From Myroides odoratus (GTDB taxonomy: Bacteria > Bacteroidota > Bacteroidia > Flavobacteriales > Flavobacteriaceae), in contig NZ_LROZ01000019.1 in the NCBI RefSeq assembly GCF_001549985.1, positions 17,048 through 76,042 on the forward strand: DNA of 58,995 nt. Direction: 5' to 3'. Numbering within the stretch: the first letter of the stretch is position 1; each line of letters starts with the position of its first letter. The translations under genes and the position numbers were made by a program. Shown piece by piece: positions 24,689 to 35,028 of the stretch. The notes under the pieces are model-generated. The model had not been told where the DNA came from and did no database searches. It saw only the letters and a program-made list of their open reading frames with translations.

Positions 24689-25576
24689 TTATTCTCCTTT
24701 TTTTGCTCTTCTTGAACGAGCTAAAAGTGTATTTTTTAGTAACATTGCGATGGTCATCGGACCTACTCCACCAGGTACGGGAGTAATGAATGCTGCTTTT
24801 TTGCTTACTTCATCAAAGTCAACGTCTCCAGCAATCACATATCCTCTTGGTGCATTGGCATCTGGAACACGTGTGATCCCAACATCAACTACCGTTACTC
24901 CGTCTTTTACCATGTCTGCTTTTAAGAAGTAAGGTACTCCCAATGCAGAGATGATGATATCGGCTTCTTTTGTAATAGCAGCAATATCTTTAGTACGGCT
25001 ATGCGTTAATGTTACGGTTGCGTCTCCAGGATATCCTTTTCTACTCAACAAAATACTCATCGGGCGACCTACAATATGAGAACGACCAATTACCACGACA
25101 TTTTTACCTGCTGTTTCTACTTTGTAACGCTCTAGTAATTCCATAATTCCGTAAGGCGTAGCGGGTAAGAACGTTTCCATTTCTAAAGCCATTTTTCCAA
25201 AGTTTGTCGGATGAAATCCATCCACATCTTTGTCTGCATCAACAGCCATCAAAATTTTTTGTTCGTCTATGTGTTTCGGTAAAGGCAATTGTACAATATA
25301 TCCATCAATTGCTGGATTTTCGTTCAATTCTTTAATTTTTGCCAATAGCTCTACTTCTGTTGTTTCTTCAGGTAAAGCGACTAAAGTAGATTCAAATCCA
25401 ATTTGTTCGCATGATTTTACCTTACTTCCAACGTAAGTTAAACTTGCTCCATTGCTTCCCACAAGCACTGCTGCCAAATGGGGAACCTTTTCACCGCGAG
25501 CTTTCATTTGTTGAACCTCAGCAGCAATTTCATTTTTGATATCTTCCGATACCTTTTTTCCGTCTAGTAGTTGCAT
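24689..25576 (-). CDS. folD: Bifunctional methylene-THF dehydrogenase/cyclohydrolase (FolD)
   Basis: A 295-residue one-carbon enzyme interconverting 5,10-methylene-THF, methenyl-THF and 10-formyl-THF with NADP. Conserved pieces include [13 protein letters not shown] (with the catalytic Lys), [19 protein letters not shown], the dinucleotide segment [17 protein letters not shown], and [12 protein letters not shown] at the end. The start is placed at ATG 25574-25576, because the longer ORF (25633) would begin inside the ffh terminator hairpin and add 19 non-conserved residues. The ORF then has normal FolD length. Confidence 0.94.
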   Translation of the reverse strand: MQLLDGKKVSEDIKNEIAAEVQQMKARGEKVPHLAAVLVGSNGASLTYVGSKVKSCEQIGFESTLVALPEETTEVELLAKIKELNENPAIDGYIVQLPLPKHIDEQKILMAVDADKDVDGFHPTNFGKMALEMETFLPATPYGIMELLERYKVETAGKNVVVIGRSHIVGRPMSILLSRKGYPGDATVTLTHSRTKDIAAITKEADIIISALGVPYFLKADMVKDGVTVVDVGITRVPDANAPRGYVIAGDVDFDEVSKKAAFITPVPGGVGPMTIAMLLKNTLLARSRRAKKGE

Positions 25577-25613
25577 TAAATCGTAATAATTAGTGTGTTG
25601 TTGTATGTAAAAT

Positions 25614-25654
25614 AAAGAAGGTTTAAACTTCATTTTGAACCTTAAACCTTCTTT
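25614..25654 (-). terminator. Terminator hairpin between ffh and folD
   Basis: 13-bp stem AAAGAAGGTTTAA / TTAAACCTTCTTT with a 15-nt loop. The T-tract on the minus strand is weak, so partial read-through into folD is possible. Confidence 0.7.
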
Positions 25655-25660
25655 GTATTC

Positions 25661-26998
25661 TTATTGCATTCCTTTCATTTGTCCCATCATTCGCATCAAG
25701 TTCTTTCCTTTTGCTCCCTGCATCATCTTCATCATCTTGCTCATTTGATCGAACTGTTTCAACAATTGATTTACCTGTTGAATATCTGTCCCTGATCCTT
25801 TGGCAATACGTTGTTTTCGCTTTGCATCAAGAACCGAAGGAGTTGCTCTTTCTTTGGGTGTCATCGAGTGAATAATCGCTTCGATGTGTTTGAACGCGTC
25901 GTCTTCGATTTCCACATCTTTCAATGCTTTTCCAACGCCTGGTAACATCCCGACTAAGTCTTTCATGCTACCCATTTTTTTCACTTGTTGAATTTGCGTC
26001 AAGAAATCGTCAAATCCGAATTCGTTTTTCGCAATTTTCTTCTGGATTTTACGCGCTTCCTCTTCGTCGTATTGTGCTTGTGCACGTTCTACTAAGGAAA
26101 TAACGTCTCCCATTCCCAAAATACGGTCAGCCATACGCTCTGGGTAGAAAACGTCAATTGCGTCCATTTTCTCACCTGTACCAATAAATTTAATTGGTTT
26201 GTTTACTACTGACTTAATTGAAATGGCAGCTCCACCACGTGTATCCCCGTCTAACTTTGTTAGGATTACTCCATCAAAATTTAAACGATCGTTAAATGCT
26301 TTTGCTGTATTTACGGCATCTTGTCCTGTCATGGAATCCACAACGAATAATGTTTCGTGTGGAGTAATTGCTTTGTGAATATTAGCAATCTCCGTCATCA
26401 TCTCTTCATCCACAGCCAAACGACCTGCAGTATCGACAATAACTACGTTGAATCCTTTTGCTTTTGCGTGTTTAATCGCGTTTTCAGCAATTTGAACAGG
26501 GTTGTTATTTCCTTCTTCTGAATATACCTCAACACCTAATTGTTCTCCAACTACGTGTAACTGATTAATAGCCGCAGGACGGTATACGTCACACGCTACT
26601 AACAACGGTTTTTTATTCTTTTTTGTTTGCAAGAAGTTTGCCAATTTACCAGAAAAGGTTGTTTTACCAGATCCTTGTAAACCAGACATCAAAATAACAG
26701 ATGGATTACCCGATAGATTAATTCCAGCTGCTTCACCTCCCATTAATTGAGTAAGTTCATCTTTGACAATCTTAATCATCAATTGGCCTGGTTGAAGCGT
26801 AGTCAATACATCTTGTCCTAAGGCTTTATCTTTTACTTTATTCGTAAAATCTTTGGCAATCTTAAAGTTAACGTCGGCATCTAAAAGGGCTCTACGCACC
26901 TCTTTTAAGGTATCTGCAACGTTTACCTCGGTAATTTTACCATGTCCCTTAAGAATATGAAAGGCTTTATCTAATTTATCGCTTAAATTATCAAACAT
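25661..26998 (-). CDS. ffh: Signal recognition particle GTPase Ffh/SRP54
   Basis: A 445-residue SRP subunit that binds signal peptides and 4.5S RNA and delivers ribosomes to FtsY. An N-domain (1-95) is followed by the G-domain with SGLQGSGKTTFSGKLANF, DTAGRLAVDEEMM, SMTGQDA and TKLDGDTRGGA, and a Met-rich M-domain (about 320-445, MSKMMKMMQGAKG) that carries the SRP-RNA and signal-peptide sites. Length and motifs are normal. Confidence 0.97.
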   Translation of the reverse strand: MFDNLSDKLDKAFHILKGHGKITEVNVADTLKEVRRALLDADVNFKIAKDFTNKVKDKALGQDVLTTLQPGQLMIKIVKDELTQLMGGEAAGINLSGNPSVILMSGLQGSGKTTFSGKLANFLQTKKNKKPLLVACDVYRPAAINQLHVVGEQLGVEVYSEEGNNNPVQIAENAIKHAKAKGFNVVIVDTAGRLAVDEEMMTEIANIHKAITPHETLFVVDSMTGQDAVNTAKAFNDRLNFDGVILTKLDGDTRGGAAISIKSVVNKPIKFIGTGEKMDAIDVFYPERMADRILGMGDVISLVERAQAQYDEEEARKIQKKIAKNEFGFDDFLTQIQQVKKMGSMKDLVGMLPGVGKALKDVEIEDDAFKHIEAIIHSMTPKERATPSVLDAKRKQRIAKGSGTDIQQVNQLLKQFDQMSKMMKMMQGAKGKNLMRMMGQMKGMQ

Positions 26999-27166
26999 AT
27001 CGGTATTATTTAATACTTTGAAGCGCCAAAGATACTATATAACTCGTTAAGTCACAAAAAGCAAAAGCAGGAAAATGGTCTTTTTTGAAAATAATATCCC
27101 AAATCAATTTTTCCCTTCTGTTGTTTGTTTTGTAATTTCCTTTGTTTTCCTAGGCTTAAAATGTCT

Positions 27167-27739
27167 TTAAGCCAATTCAAACCCCACAATTGTTTGTCGC
27201 TGTCCTGATGAATGAATAACGTCAATTCCAAAAAAATCAAATCCATTGCTTTTCAATTCTTCTGGTGTAATTCGTTCACCCGAAAGCAAGGTGATGTCCC
27301 CGTCCTCATTCAAAAACTCCTCCATTTCTTCCTCGTAATCAATATTGTGATACGCATAGACGATAACTTCAAACTCTGTTTCTCCTTGTAAACACAACAA
27401 TTGTAGTTCATCCTGACGTTGCTCCAGTAATTCCTCTTCGTATTCATCACAAAACATTGCATCATAGCCGTGTTTGGCATAATCAAAAAGTAAAATACGT
27501 TCTTTGGTTTCCACATCTTCGGCATAGACCATAACAGGAAAATCATCCTGATCCACCAATAGCTTAATATCTTCTGCATAGGTTCCACAATAATAGAAGT
27601 TAAACGTTCGTCCTGCTGTAGCAGATTGAATTTGTCCACGCCATTCAATGTCAATCCTCTCTTGAAAATACGATGGAGTATCATAAGTAACAACAGAAGC
27701 TAAATACGTAGGAGCCTCATAAGTAGATGGATTTTTCAT
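27167..27739 (-). CDS. Acidic hypothetical protein
   Basis: A 190-residue, strongly acidic protein without signal peptide or membrane segment. It is rich in Glu/Asp and aromatic residues (DYEEEMEEFLNEDGDITLL) and predicted to be mixed alpha/beta. I do not recognise a family. It stands alone between ffh (divided by about 170 bp) and the divergent sigma-factor operon. Cytoplasmic acidic proteins of this type are sometimes immunity proteins for toxins, but no toxin is next to it, so I make no functional call. Confidence 0.55.
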   Translation of the reverse strand: MKNPSTYEAPTYLASVVTYDTPSYFQERIDIEWRGQIQSATAGRTFNFYYCGTYAEDIKLLVDQDDFPVMVYAEDVETKERILLFDYAKHGYDAMFCDEYEEELLEQRQDELQLLCLQGETEFEVIVYAYHNIDYEEEMEEFLNEDGDITLLSGERITPEELKSNGFDFFGIDVIHSSGQRQTIVGFELA

Positions 27740-27915
27740 GCCTTTTTATTTAAAGCAACAAGGTAACTTGTTTTTTACAACTGTCTTTCCATTCGTCCTA
27801 CTTTTTTCTTCTTTTTCTTCTTTGATGTGCCTCAGTTTATATAACGGTGCTTTAATATTCGCTTAATATTAGAATAGACTACAAGCTTTACTTTAGCCTA
27901 AAATAACTTGTTCGT

Positions 27916-28491
27916 ATGAATACAGCAAAAGACAAATGGATTACCACTTATTACAATTTACATTGGGATGTGCTTTATCAATATTCGTATAATATTTTAA
28001 GGGATCAAACCTTAGCTTCGGATGTTGTTCAGGATGTTTTTATTTCAATTTGGGACAACTATGACAGCTTAGCCATTGACAATGCTAAAGCGTATCTAAT
28101 TACAGCCGTAAAAAACAAAAGTCTCTATTACCTCAAGAAAGTTCCATTCAATACCATACAATTAGAGTCTGTGTATCATGTTTTAACTGAACACGAATTA
28201 CTCACCAATGAAGAGGAAAGCCTGTTTAAGGAGCAATTGCTGCAATTAATTTACAACAAAGCCCAAGAAGTACTACCTAAACGATGTTTGGAAATTTTTA
28301 ATCTTCGCTTTTACAGCCATCAAAGCTATAAAGAGATAGCCTCTAAACTAGCAATCTCAGAAAGTACAGTGGAGAATCAAATTTCCAAAGCATTAAAAAC
28401 ACTAAAATCAACCCTACCTTATTCGTTAGATTTTTATTTTTTATTATTCTACCTCTTCCCTATTTCGGATTATTACCAAATTGTAATGTAA
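27916..28491 (+). CDS. ECF-type RNA polymerase sigma factor (FecI-like)
   Basis: A 191-residue sigma-70 family ECF protein with region 2 (about 12-75: YNLHWDVLYQYSYNILRDQ, then DVVQDVFISIWDN) and region 4 (about 120-175: RCLEIFNLRFYSHQSYKEIA, then ISESTVENQISKALKTLK). It is the first gene of a cell-surface-signalling operon: sigma, FecR-type anti-sigma, SusC with STN, SusD. By family knowledge, glycan or other ligand binding at the SusC releases the sigma factor to transcribe the operon. The C-terminal 20 residues are hydrophobic (YFLLFYLFPI), unusual and possibly membrane-associated. Confidence 0.9.
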   Translation: MNTAKDKWITTYYNLHWDVLYQYSYNILRDQTLASDVVQDVFISIWDNYDSLAIDNAKAYLITAVKNKSLYYLKKVPFNTIQLESVYHVLTEHELLTNEEESLFKEQLLQLIYNKAQEVLPKRCLEIFNLRFYSHQSYKEIASKLAISESTVENQISKALKTLKSTLPYSLDFYFLLFYLFPISDYYQIVM

Positions 28492-28570
28492 TTTAAGAAA
28501 ACGTTAGTATTGTTTGGTTACGTGGGGGCATGCTCCTGTTTTGTGCTCTTTCCTATATAAGACCAAAACA

Positions 28571-29500
28571 ATGGAAAAAAAGTTCAAAACCATTTTACAA
28601 CAATACTTACAAGATTCAGCTTCATCTAAAGAAAATGAAGCCATTGAATCATTTGTACACAAAATGCAAGAGGATGGTATTTCTTTGGAAGAAGTACAGC
28701 AAAATCTTCCACTCAAAAACACCTTATATCGCTCCATTCTCACTCAATCTTCTGCCAAGAAGAGACGTTTAAAAAAGAGACGAAACCTAGGGGTTATTGG
28801 TGTTTTTTTAATCCTACTGCTGGGCCCCCTAGGATACTATCTGCAAACGGAGTTTCCTCAAACCTATACGTCAGCTGAGGATACTCGACTAATTACCTTA
28901 GCCGATCAATCTAAAATCACCCTATACCCCCATAGTGAATTGACCATTTCTAGCTCGTATAATCAAACGGATCGTCAAGTTCAACTGAAAGGAAAAGCTT
29001 TTTTTTCGATTAGTAAAAACAAACTACTCGCTTTTACGGTGCAAACGAAAGATTTAGAAACCTCCGTTTTAGGTACATCCTTTCTTATAGCAGAAAACAA
29101 AACTTCTACCGCTATTGAGGTTCGCACGGGAAAAGTAAAAGTGCAAACGAAAACCCCTACAGATTACGTCATTCTTCTCCCTCAAGAATCTGCTCATTTT
29201 GAAAATCAACACCTTCAAAAGTACAATGCACAAAACGATCGCATCTCTTCTTGGAATCCATCGTTAAACATGGTCAATGCCTCTTTTGCGCATTGGAAAT
29301 CGAGTATTGAACGCGAATTTGACATCATCATTTTATCTGAGAGCAAAGCCATTCAACACATCAAGATAACTGGAGATTATCGCAACAGTAATTTACAGGA
29401 TATCCTGGATAGTTTTTGCTTTATCAACAACTTAAGCTATAACAATCAAAACAATTTAATAACTATAAACGAAACAAACACACATGATTCACAACGCTAA
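28571..29500 (+). CDS. FecR-type anti-sigma factor
   Basis: A 309-residue inner-membrane anti-sigma factor. The N-terminal ~60 residues are cytoplasmic and would bind the sigma factor. A transmembrane helix (about 61-82, LGVIGVFLILLLGPLGYYL) follows, then a FecR periplasmic beta domain (about 90-215) and a C-terminal DUF4974/STN-like part. The start is ATG 28571; the longer frame begins with TTG. The end overlaps the SusC start by 17 bp, so translation is coupled. Confidence 0.9.
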   Translation: MEKKFKTILQQYLQDSASSKENEAIESFVHKMQEDGISLEEVQQNLPLKNTLYRSILTQSSAKKRRLKKRRNLGVIGVFLILLLGPLGYYLQTEFPQTYTSAEDTRLITLADQSKITLYPHSELTISSSYNQTDRQVQLKGKAFFSISKNKLLAFTVQTKDLETSVLGTSFLIAENKTSTAIEVRTGKVKVQTKTPTDYVILLPQESAHFENQHLQKYNAQNDRISSWNPSLNMVNASFAHWKSSIEREFDIIILSESKAIQHIKITGDYRNSNLQDILDSFCFINNLSYNNQNNLITINETNTHDSQR

Positions 29501-32500
29501 ATTGAGCAGGCGAATACGCTTGTATATCGCTTGTTTTATTTTCTTAAGTGCTCAATACAACTATGCTTTTAGTCAAGATCGCATGGACAGTGCAAAAACA
29601 ATGAATATCGTATTGGCTACAAAGAAAACCAATGTCGGATATGTTTTTAAAGCTATTGAAGAGCAAACCTCATATAAGATTGTTTTCTCTTCTGAAATGA
29701 TCGACACAAATATGATTATTTCATTTGCAAACACCTCAACAGAACTCAACCGTTTATTGGATGTCATTGCCAAAGAAACAACAACAGCTTATCGCATCAA
29801 CAACAATTTAATTTCTTTTAAACGCGAAGCTCAACGCACACAAGTGACAGAGCAAGTGGCACAAACCATTAGAGGAAAAGTCATTGATACAACTGGAGAA
29901 GCTTTACCAGGTGCAATTATTCAGGTGCAAGACGGAACCGCGAGCACGTTGAGTGATGTCGATGGAAACTTCAGCATCAAAGCAGTTCCTGGTCAAGATT
30001 ATTTACAAGTCTCTTTTGTGGGTTTTACATCACAAGTCGTAGCAGCAAAAAACAACCTAACCATCCAATTAGGAGAAAGCACCAATGATTTAGATGAGAT
30101 CATTATTGTGGGATACGGTACCCAACAGAAAAGATTGGTCACCACTGCTATTGATAAGATGAGTGTTACCCAAGAAAATATGCGTACCGTAGCTTCTCCC
30201 GTTGAATTGCTACAAGGCAAAATGGCCGGTGTAAATGTCAATACTAGTTCTGGAAACTTAGGAACAGGCGAGCGCGTTTCGATCCGTGGAATTTCTTCAA
30301 TTAGCGCGAGTAATGAACCCTTGTATGTGGTTGACGGTATTCCGCTATATAATCCTTCTGCCGAATTGTTTAATATGGGAGAAGGGATGAGTTCACTGAA
30401 TACCATCAACATGAAAGACATCGAGTCAATTGAGGTACTAAAGGACGCTGCCGCTGCTGCCATCTATGGTTCTCGTGCAAATAATGGAGTTATTATAATT
30501 ACAACAAAATCAGGAAAGAAAAACAGCAGTGCTGTTCGTTTTAATATCAATACTGGAATCTCTGAATTTGCTAATAAAAACAAGTTAAAAATCACGAATT
30601 CAGAAAAATATATTGCGCAATACAACGAAGGAGTATCCAACTACAACAAGCAATACAACTTACAAGTTGGCGATAAAGACTACAAGAGTCCAATTAGCAA
30701 TCCCTTCGGCAATCTACCAGATACCAATTGGCTAAACGTTATTACACAACGCGGAACATTTACGGATGTAGATTTATCTTTTTCTGGAGGTTCCGAAAAG
30801 ACCACCTACTATCTTGGTGCTTCTTACTTACAACAAGATGGAGTAATCAAGACTAACAGCATGAAACGCTATAACTTAAATACAAAGCTTCAAACTGAAG
30901 TTACTCCTTGGTTGACTATTGGTACGAATAACAACCTATCCTATGTACGCAATAATCAGGTTCCTGGGCCTAATTTAGGAACTACAATTATAGCCCGAGC
31001 TATTGAACAACGTCCTTTTGACCGCCCTTACAAACCTAATGGAGACTACTACATCGGAGGTACAGAGGAGTTACTTCGACACAATCCCATTCAAATCCTC
31101 AACGAGCAAAAAACCTATTTAGACTTGTTTCGCTACATTGGAAATGTCTATGCAGATATCAAAATTCTACCTAATCTGACATTCCGCAATAGCATCAATA
31201 CAGACTTTAATTACACCTATGATTATTTGTACTACAATGAAAAACATCCCTATGGTACAGGAGTAGGTCGTTTGGTTGACTCCAAACGAACGATTTTGAA
31301 TCTAGAGACAGAAAATATTTTAACGTATAACCAAAATTTCAATGATTTTGGATTAACGGCTATGGCTGGTCATACGTTCCAAAAAGTAACAAATAATACA
31401 ACGGGAATTGATGGACGTGGTTTCCCATCTCCTTCGTTTGACGTAATCAATGTAGCTTCTGAAATTACTGGTGCAACGGGATATGTAACAGAATACGCGA
31501 TGGAATCTTATTTTTCTAGGGTTACGTTAGACTACCAGAGCAAGTATATTCTGAATGCTTCCATTCGTACAGATGGTTCTTCCAAATTTGCTCCTGATAC
31601 GCGTTGGGGATGGTTTCCCTCGGTATCCTTAGGTTGGAATATTGACCAAGAGGATTTCATGCAAGAAGTAGGGATTGATGCAAAACTAAGATTGAGCTAC
31701 GGAAGTACCGGAAATCAAGAGGGCATCAACAATTATGGGTATTTATCGTTACTCTCTGGAGGCAATGATTATGGATTAGAAAGTGGTATTTCCGTTTCTA
31801 GTTTTGGGAATAATACCTTGACTTGGGAAAAGGCCAACCAAACGAACTTTGGAATGGATGTCGCTTTTTTCAATAGACAGCTGACCTTTAGCCTGGATAT
31901 GTATAAAAAGAAAACCAACAATTTACTTTACTCTATGCCTATTCACGCCACTTCTGGAATGTCGAGTATCTTAACGAATATTGGTTCTATGGAAAACAAA
32001 GGAATTGAAATTGCTCTAGGTACAGATTTGACATTCGGAGATTTTCAATGGCAATCTAACTTCAATATTGCTACGAATAAAAACAAAATCACCCAATTGA
32101 TTGACAACAAAGGAGAACCTTTATCCATTGGTGGAAATCGCGCTTTACAAGTAGGCAAAGACATTGGAGCCTTTTATTTATTTGTCCAAGAAGGAATCTA
32201 TCAATATGACGGAGAAGTCCCGCAAGAACAATATGAACGCGGTGTTCGCGCTGGTGATGTAAAATGGCGAGATAAAGATGGCAACAACATCATCAACGAC
32301 AATGATCGAGAAGTGATAGGCAGTTCAAATCCCGATTTCTTTGGTGGTTGGAACAACAGTTTCCGATACAAGAATTTCCAATTCGATATCCTCACGACTT
32401 TCTCCTATGGCAATGATGTATATGCAGGATGGAAACCAGGTGTACTAGGTAAACTAGGAGATCGTTTTCCTATTTTGGAAGAATACTATGACAACCGTTG

Positions 32501-32831
32501 GACTGGCCCTGGTTCTACTGATCGCTATCCAAGAGCATTAATGGGCGATACCAACAACAATAGAAATTCAGATCGTTGGTTGGAAGATGGTTCTTATTTC
32601 AAAATCCAAGCGGCAACACTGAGTTACAATTTTGATCAAAAAATCTTGGATCGCCTTAAAATCAAAGGGCTTCGCGTTTACGTTCAAGGAACGAACCTAC
32701 TGCTATTGACGAAGTATTCGGGATGGGATCCTAGTGTAAGTCCAAGTTTAGATGCTCGTTTTTATGGAAATGATGCCTTAGGCGTTCCTCCTACGCGTAA
32801 CTTCTCTATTGGTTTAAATGTCAACTTTTAA
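29484..32831 (+). CDS. SusC/RagA TonB-dependent receptor with STN domain
   Basis: A 1115-residue outer-membrane importer. Signal peptide at about 12-30, STN domain (about 45-112) for signalling to FecR, carboxypeptidase-regulatory-like domain (about 129-197), TonB-box-like DEIIIVGYG (204-212), plug (about 215-345: VDGIPLY, then SIEVLKDAAAAAIYGSRANNG) and the 22-strand barrel ending in NFSIGLNVNF. The STN domain plus the FecI/FecR pair shows it is a signalling SusC that controls its own operon. Its SusD partner follows at once. Substrate is probably a glycan handled by the downstream glycosidase. Confidence 0.95.
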   Translation: MIHNAKLSRRIRLYIACFIFLSAQYNYAFSQDRMDSAKTMNIVLATKKTNVGYVFKAIEEQTSYKIVFSSEMIDTNMIISFANTSTELNRLLDVIAKETTTAYRINNNLISFKREAQRTQVTEQVAQTIRGKVIDTTGEALPGAIIQVQDGTASTLSDVDGNFSIKAVPGQDYLQVSFVGFTSQVVAAKNNLTIQLGESTNDLDEIIIVGYGTQQKRLVTTAIDKMSVTQENMRTVASPVELLQGKMAGVNVNTSSGNLGTGERVSIRGISSISASNEPLYVVDGIPLYNPSAELFNMGEGMSSLNTINMKDIESIEVLKDAAAAAIYGSRANNGVIIITTKSGKKNSSAVRFNINTGISEFANKNKLKITNSEKYIAQYNEGVSNYNKQYNLQVGDKDYKSPISNPFGNLPDTNWLNVITQRGTFTDVDLSFSGGSEKTTYYLGASYLQQDGVIKTNSMKRYNLNTKLQTEVTPWLTIGTNNNLSYVRNNQVPGPNLGTTIIARAIEQRPFDRPYKPNGDYYIGGTEELLRHNPIQILNEQKTYLDLFRYIGNVYADIKILPNLTFRNSINTDFNYTYDYLYYNEKHPYGTGVGRLVDSKRTILNLETENILTYNQNFNDFGLTAMAGHTFQKVTNNTTGIDGRGFPSPSFDVINVASEITGATGYVTEYAMESYFSRVTLDYQSKYILNASIRTDGSSKFAPDTRWGWFPSVSLGWNIDQEDFMQEVGIDAKLRLSYGSTGNQEGINNYGYLSLLSGGNDYGLESGISVSSFGNNTLTWEKANQTNFGMDVAFFNRQLTFSLDMYKKKTNNLLYSMPIHATSGMSSILTNIGSMENKGIEIALGTDLTFGDFQWQSNFNIATNKNKITQLIDNKGEPLSIGGNRALQVGKDIGAFYLFVQEGIYQYDGEVPQEQYERGVRAGDVKWRDKDGNNIINDNDREVIGSSNPDFFGGWNNSFRYKNFQFDILTTFSYGNDVYAGWKPGVLGKLGDRFPILEEYYDNRWTGPGSTDRYPRALMGDTNNNRNSDRWLEDGSYFKIQAATLSYNFDQKILDRLKIKGLRVYVQGTNLLLLTKYSGWDPSVSPSLDARFYGNDALGVPPTRNFSIGLNVNF

Positions 32832-32843
32832 TCGAACAACAAA

Positions 32844-34106
32844 ATGAAAAAAATACTATTATTCTGCCTCAGTCTCACTCTTTTTTCTTGTAGCAAAGAG
32901 TTAGACCTATACCCAAGAACGGGAATTTCTCCAGAAGCCGTTACACCAAATGATCTCAAAGCATTAGAAAATGGGATGTATAACAATGTACAAAACGATC
33001 CCAAAAGAGAATCGTGGATTATGTATGATATTATTGGTGGCAACGTACAAGGATCTAGCACAACAAGCAAAGATGTCATCAACAATACTTTAAACCCACT
33101 CAACAGCATCATTGTAAGCAGTTGGAAAGGCTATTATAGTGCACTTTATCAAGTAAATAATGTCATTGCTATTGCCGAAGATCTTCCATTAGATGAAAAC
33201 ACCCGTCGAGTTAGAGGTACCGCACATTACTTTAGAGCCTATATCAATTATAGTCTCGTAACAAGATGGGGGGATGTTCCTTTACTCACTCAAAACACCC
33301 TAGAAAAACCAGTGCGTAGTCCGAAAGCCTTAGTTTGGGAACAAATCGAGAAAGATTTAGTGGCTGCCAAAGAATTTTTAGCGACTTCCAAAAGTTACTA
33401 TTACGTTTCACAAGATGCCGTAACAGCACTACAAGCAAGGGTGATGCTTTCACAAAACAAAATGCAAGAAGCGTCTACCTTAGCAGAAAGTCTCATCACC
33501 AATGGCAAATACGCTTTGGATACTTTTGAAAAGATTTTTCGCAAAGAAGCAAATACTGAAATTATTTTTGCTTTTGAAAACCTAACTCCTGAATCATCAA
33601 ATACCATAAGTACGCTTTTTTACAACTATGGTCATCCAAATAAAGGAAGTTATGTATATGCTCCTTCCAAAGAAATTTTAGAACTCATCACCGCTACAGA
33701 TAAACGAAGAGCTATTTCTTTTGGTGTTTTTGGTGGTCAAGATTGCATCAACAAATACCCAAGTGGACAAACGGGTACAGATCCGGTAATTATCTCGAGA
33801 ATAGCCGAGATGTATTTGATCAGTGCGGAAGCTTCTTCTCTTACTTTAGGTGCGGAACGACTTAATGCCGTTCGAACTGCAAGAGGTTTACCTGAAGTAC
33901 ATCCCACCTCTTCAGCAGAAATGCAAACGCTTGTACTTGAAGAAAGACGAAAAGAATTCTTAGCGGAAGGGTTTGCGTATTACGATTATGTACGCACCAA
34001 TACAGCTACAAAATACTTAGGTCTTTTGAACTACCAACATCTCCTACCTATTCCTGGTGGTGAACTACAATTAAATGATAAATTAACTCCTAATCCTGGT
34101 TACTAA
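32844..34106 (+). CDS. SusD/RagB-family surface lipoprotein
   Basis: A 420-residue lipoprotein that caps the SusC barrel and binds ligand. Signal peptide with lipobox LFSC and Cys17. The N-terminal SusD domain, TPR-like helices (YSALYQVNNVIAIAEDLP; RGTAHYFRAYINYSLV) and C-terminal SusD_C segment (EMYLISAEAS; VLEERRKEFLAEGFAYYDYVR; LPIPGGELQLN) are clear. It is shorter than many SusD proteins (500+ aa). The last base of its stop codon is the first base of the next gene (TAATG), so coupling is direct. Confidence 0.95.
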   Translation: MKKILLFCLSLTLFSCSKELDLYPRTGISPEAVTPNDLKALENGMYNNVQNDPKRESWIMYDIIGGNVQGSSTTSKDVINNTLNPLNSIIVSSWKGYYSALYQVNNVIAIAEDLPLDENTRRVRGTAHYFRAYINYSLVTRWGDVPLLTQNTLEKPVRSPKALVWEQIEKDLVAAKEFLATSKSYYYVSQDAVTALQARVMLSQNKMQEASTLAESLITNGKYALDTFEKIFRKEANTEIIFAFENLTPESSNTISTLFYNYGHPNKGSYVYAPSKEILELITATDKRRAISFGVFGGQDCINKYPSGQTGTDPVIISRIAEMYLISAEASSLTLGAERLNAVRTARGLPEVHPTSSAEMQTLVLEERRKEFLAEGFAYYDYVRTNTATKYLGLLNYQHLLPIPGGELQLNDKLTPNPGY

Positions 34107-35026
34107 TGAAATCTCTAAAACTATTATTATTCGGTCTATTCATCCATTTTCAAGTATCATGTCAAACAAAATCGGATGATAACTTTACTATCTATAAGGC
34201 AGTTCCTAAAACAGAAATGGGAACCCAATTGGTTCAAAACAGCAATTTAATCGCACAAATATTTAAGGATTCAACCTATACCCTAACGAATGGAGTTCAA
34301 GTCAATGAATTATCCTATTTGGCTACAAAAGGATATTCCATGAAAACCTATGTTTACACCCTTGATTTAAACAATCCTCAAATATCTGTCGTGGCTTCTA
34401 TGCCCCACAATAAACCTGAATTTGCGATGCAACCCATGACAGGACAAGCAACAGCATTACTAAATCCCAACTATGAGGTTGTAGGGGGTGTTAATGGCGA
34501 TTTTTACGATATGACTACTGGTGTTCCTAGAGGTATATTCGTTTTTAATGGAATGATTTTAAGAGCTTCCTATACCGCTAGAAATGAAGGATATTTAGCA
34601 GTAAACAAACAAAACAAAGTAAGTTTAGAAGAAATAACAAACTTTGATCAGCAAGCCAATCAGCTTCAGCAAGCTGTATCTGGTGGTGTTTGGTTGGTTA
34701 AAAATGGACAGACCGTTGTACAAACTGACAAGGAAATTCACCCGCGTACTGCAGTTGGTATGACGAATAAGAATCAACTGCTGTTGATGGTTGTAGATGG
34801 TCGAAACTACACTTGGTCTAATGGGATGAATTACGAAGATCTAGGTGATTTTATGCGCAGCATTGGAGCCGAAAAAGCTTTAAATCTTGATGGTGGAGGA
34901 AGTTCAACTTTCTTCATCAATCCTAATTTTGCTGTTAATAAATTCCTTATCCGCAATCTACCTTCTGACAATGGAGGAATTGAACGAGCAGTTGGAAACG
35001 GAATCATCATTACAAAAACAAAATAA
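34106..35026 (+). CDS. Phosphodiester glycosidase (NAGPA-like)
   Basis: A 306-residue lipoprotein (lipobox VSC, Cys19) of the phosphodiester glycosidase family, related to human NAGPA, which cleaves GlcNAc-1-phosphate from mannose-6-phosphate diesters. Visible motifs are GVNGDFYD (128-135), HPRTAVG (212-218), VVDGR (229-233) and LDGGGSST (261-268), which form the known catalytic region of this family. It is surface or periplasmic. Being inside a Sus operon, it suggests a glycan with a sugar-phosphate diester as the target; the exact sugar is not visible. Confidence 0.88.
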   Translation: MKSLKLLLFGLFIHFQVSCQTKSDDNFTIYKAVPKTEMGTQLVQNSNLIAQIFKDSTYTLTNGVQVNELSYLATKGYSMKTYVYTLDLNNPQISVVASMPHNKPEFAMQPMTGQATALLNPNYEVVGGVNGDFYDMTTGVPRGIFVFNGMILRASYTARNEGYLAVNKQNKVSLEEITNFDQQANQLQQAVSGGVWLVKNGQTVVQTDKEIHPRTAVGMTNKNQLLLMVVDGRNYTWSNGMNYEDLGDFMRSIGAEKALNLDGGGSSTFFINPNFAVNKFLIRNLPSDNGGIERAVGNGIIITKTK

Positions 35027-35028
35027 AC

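Noticed and set aside
25577..25633. Longer FolD N-terminus starting at 25633
   Set aside because: It would begin in the ffh terminator hairpin and adds residues not typical of FolD; ATG 25576 gives the normal length.
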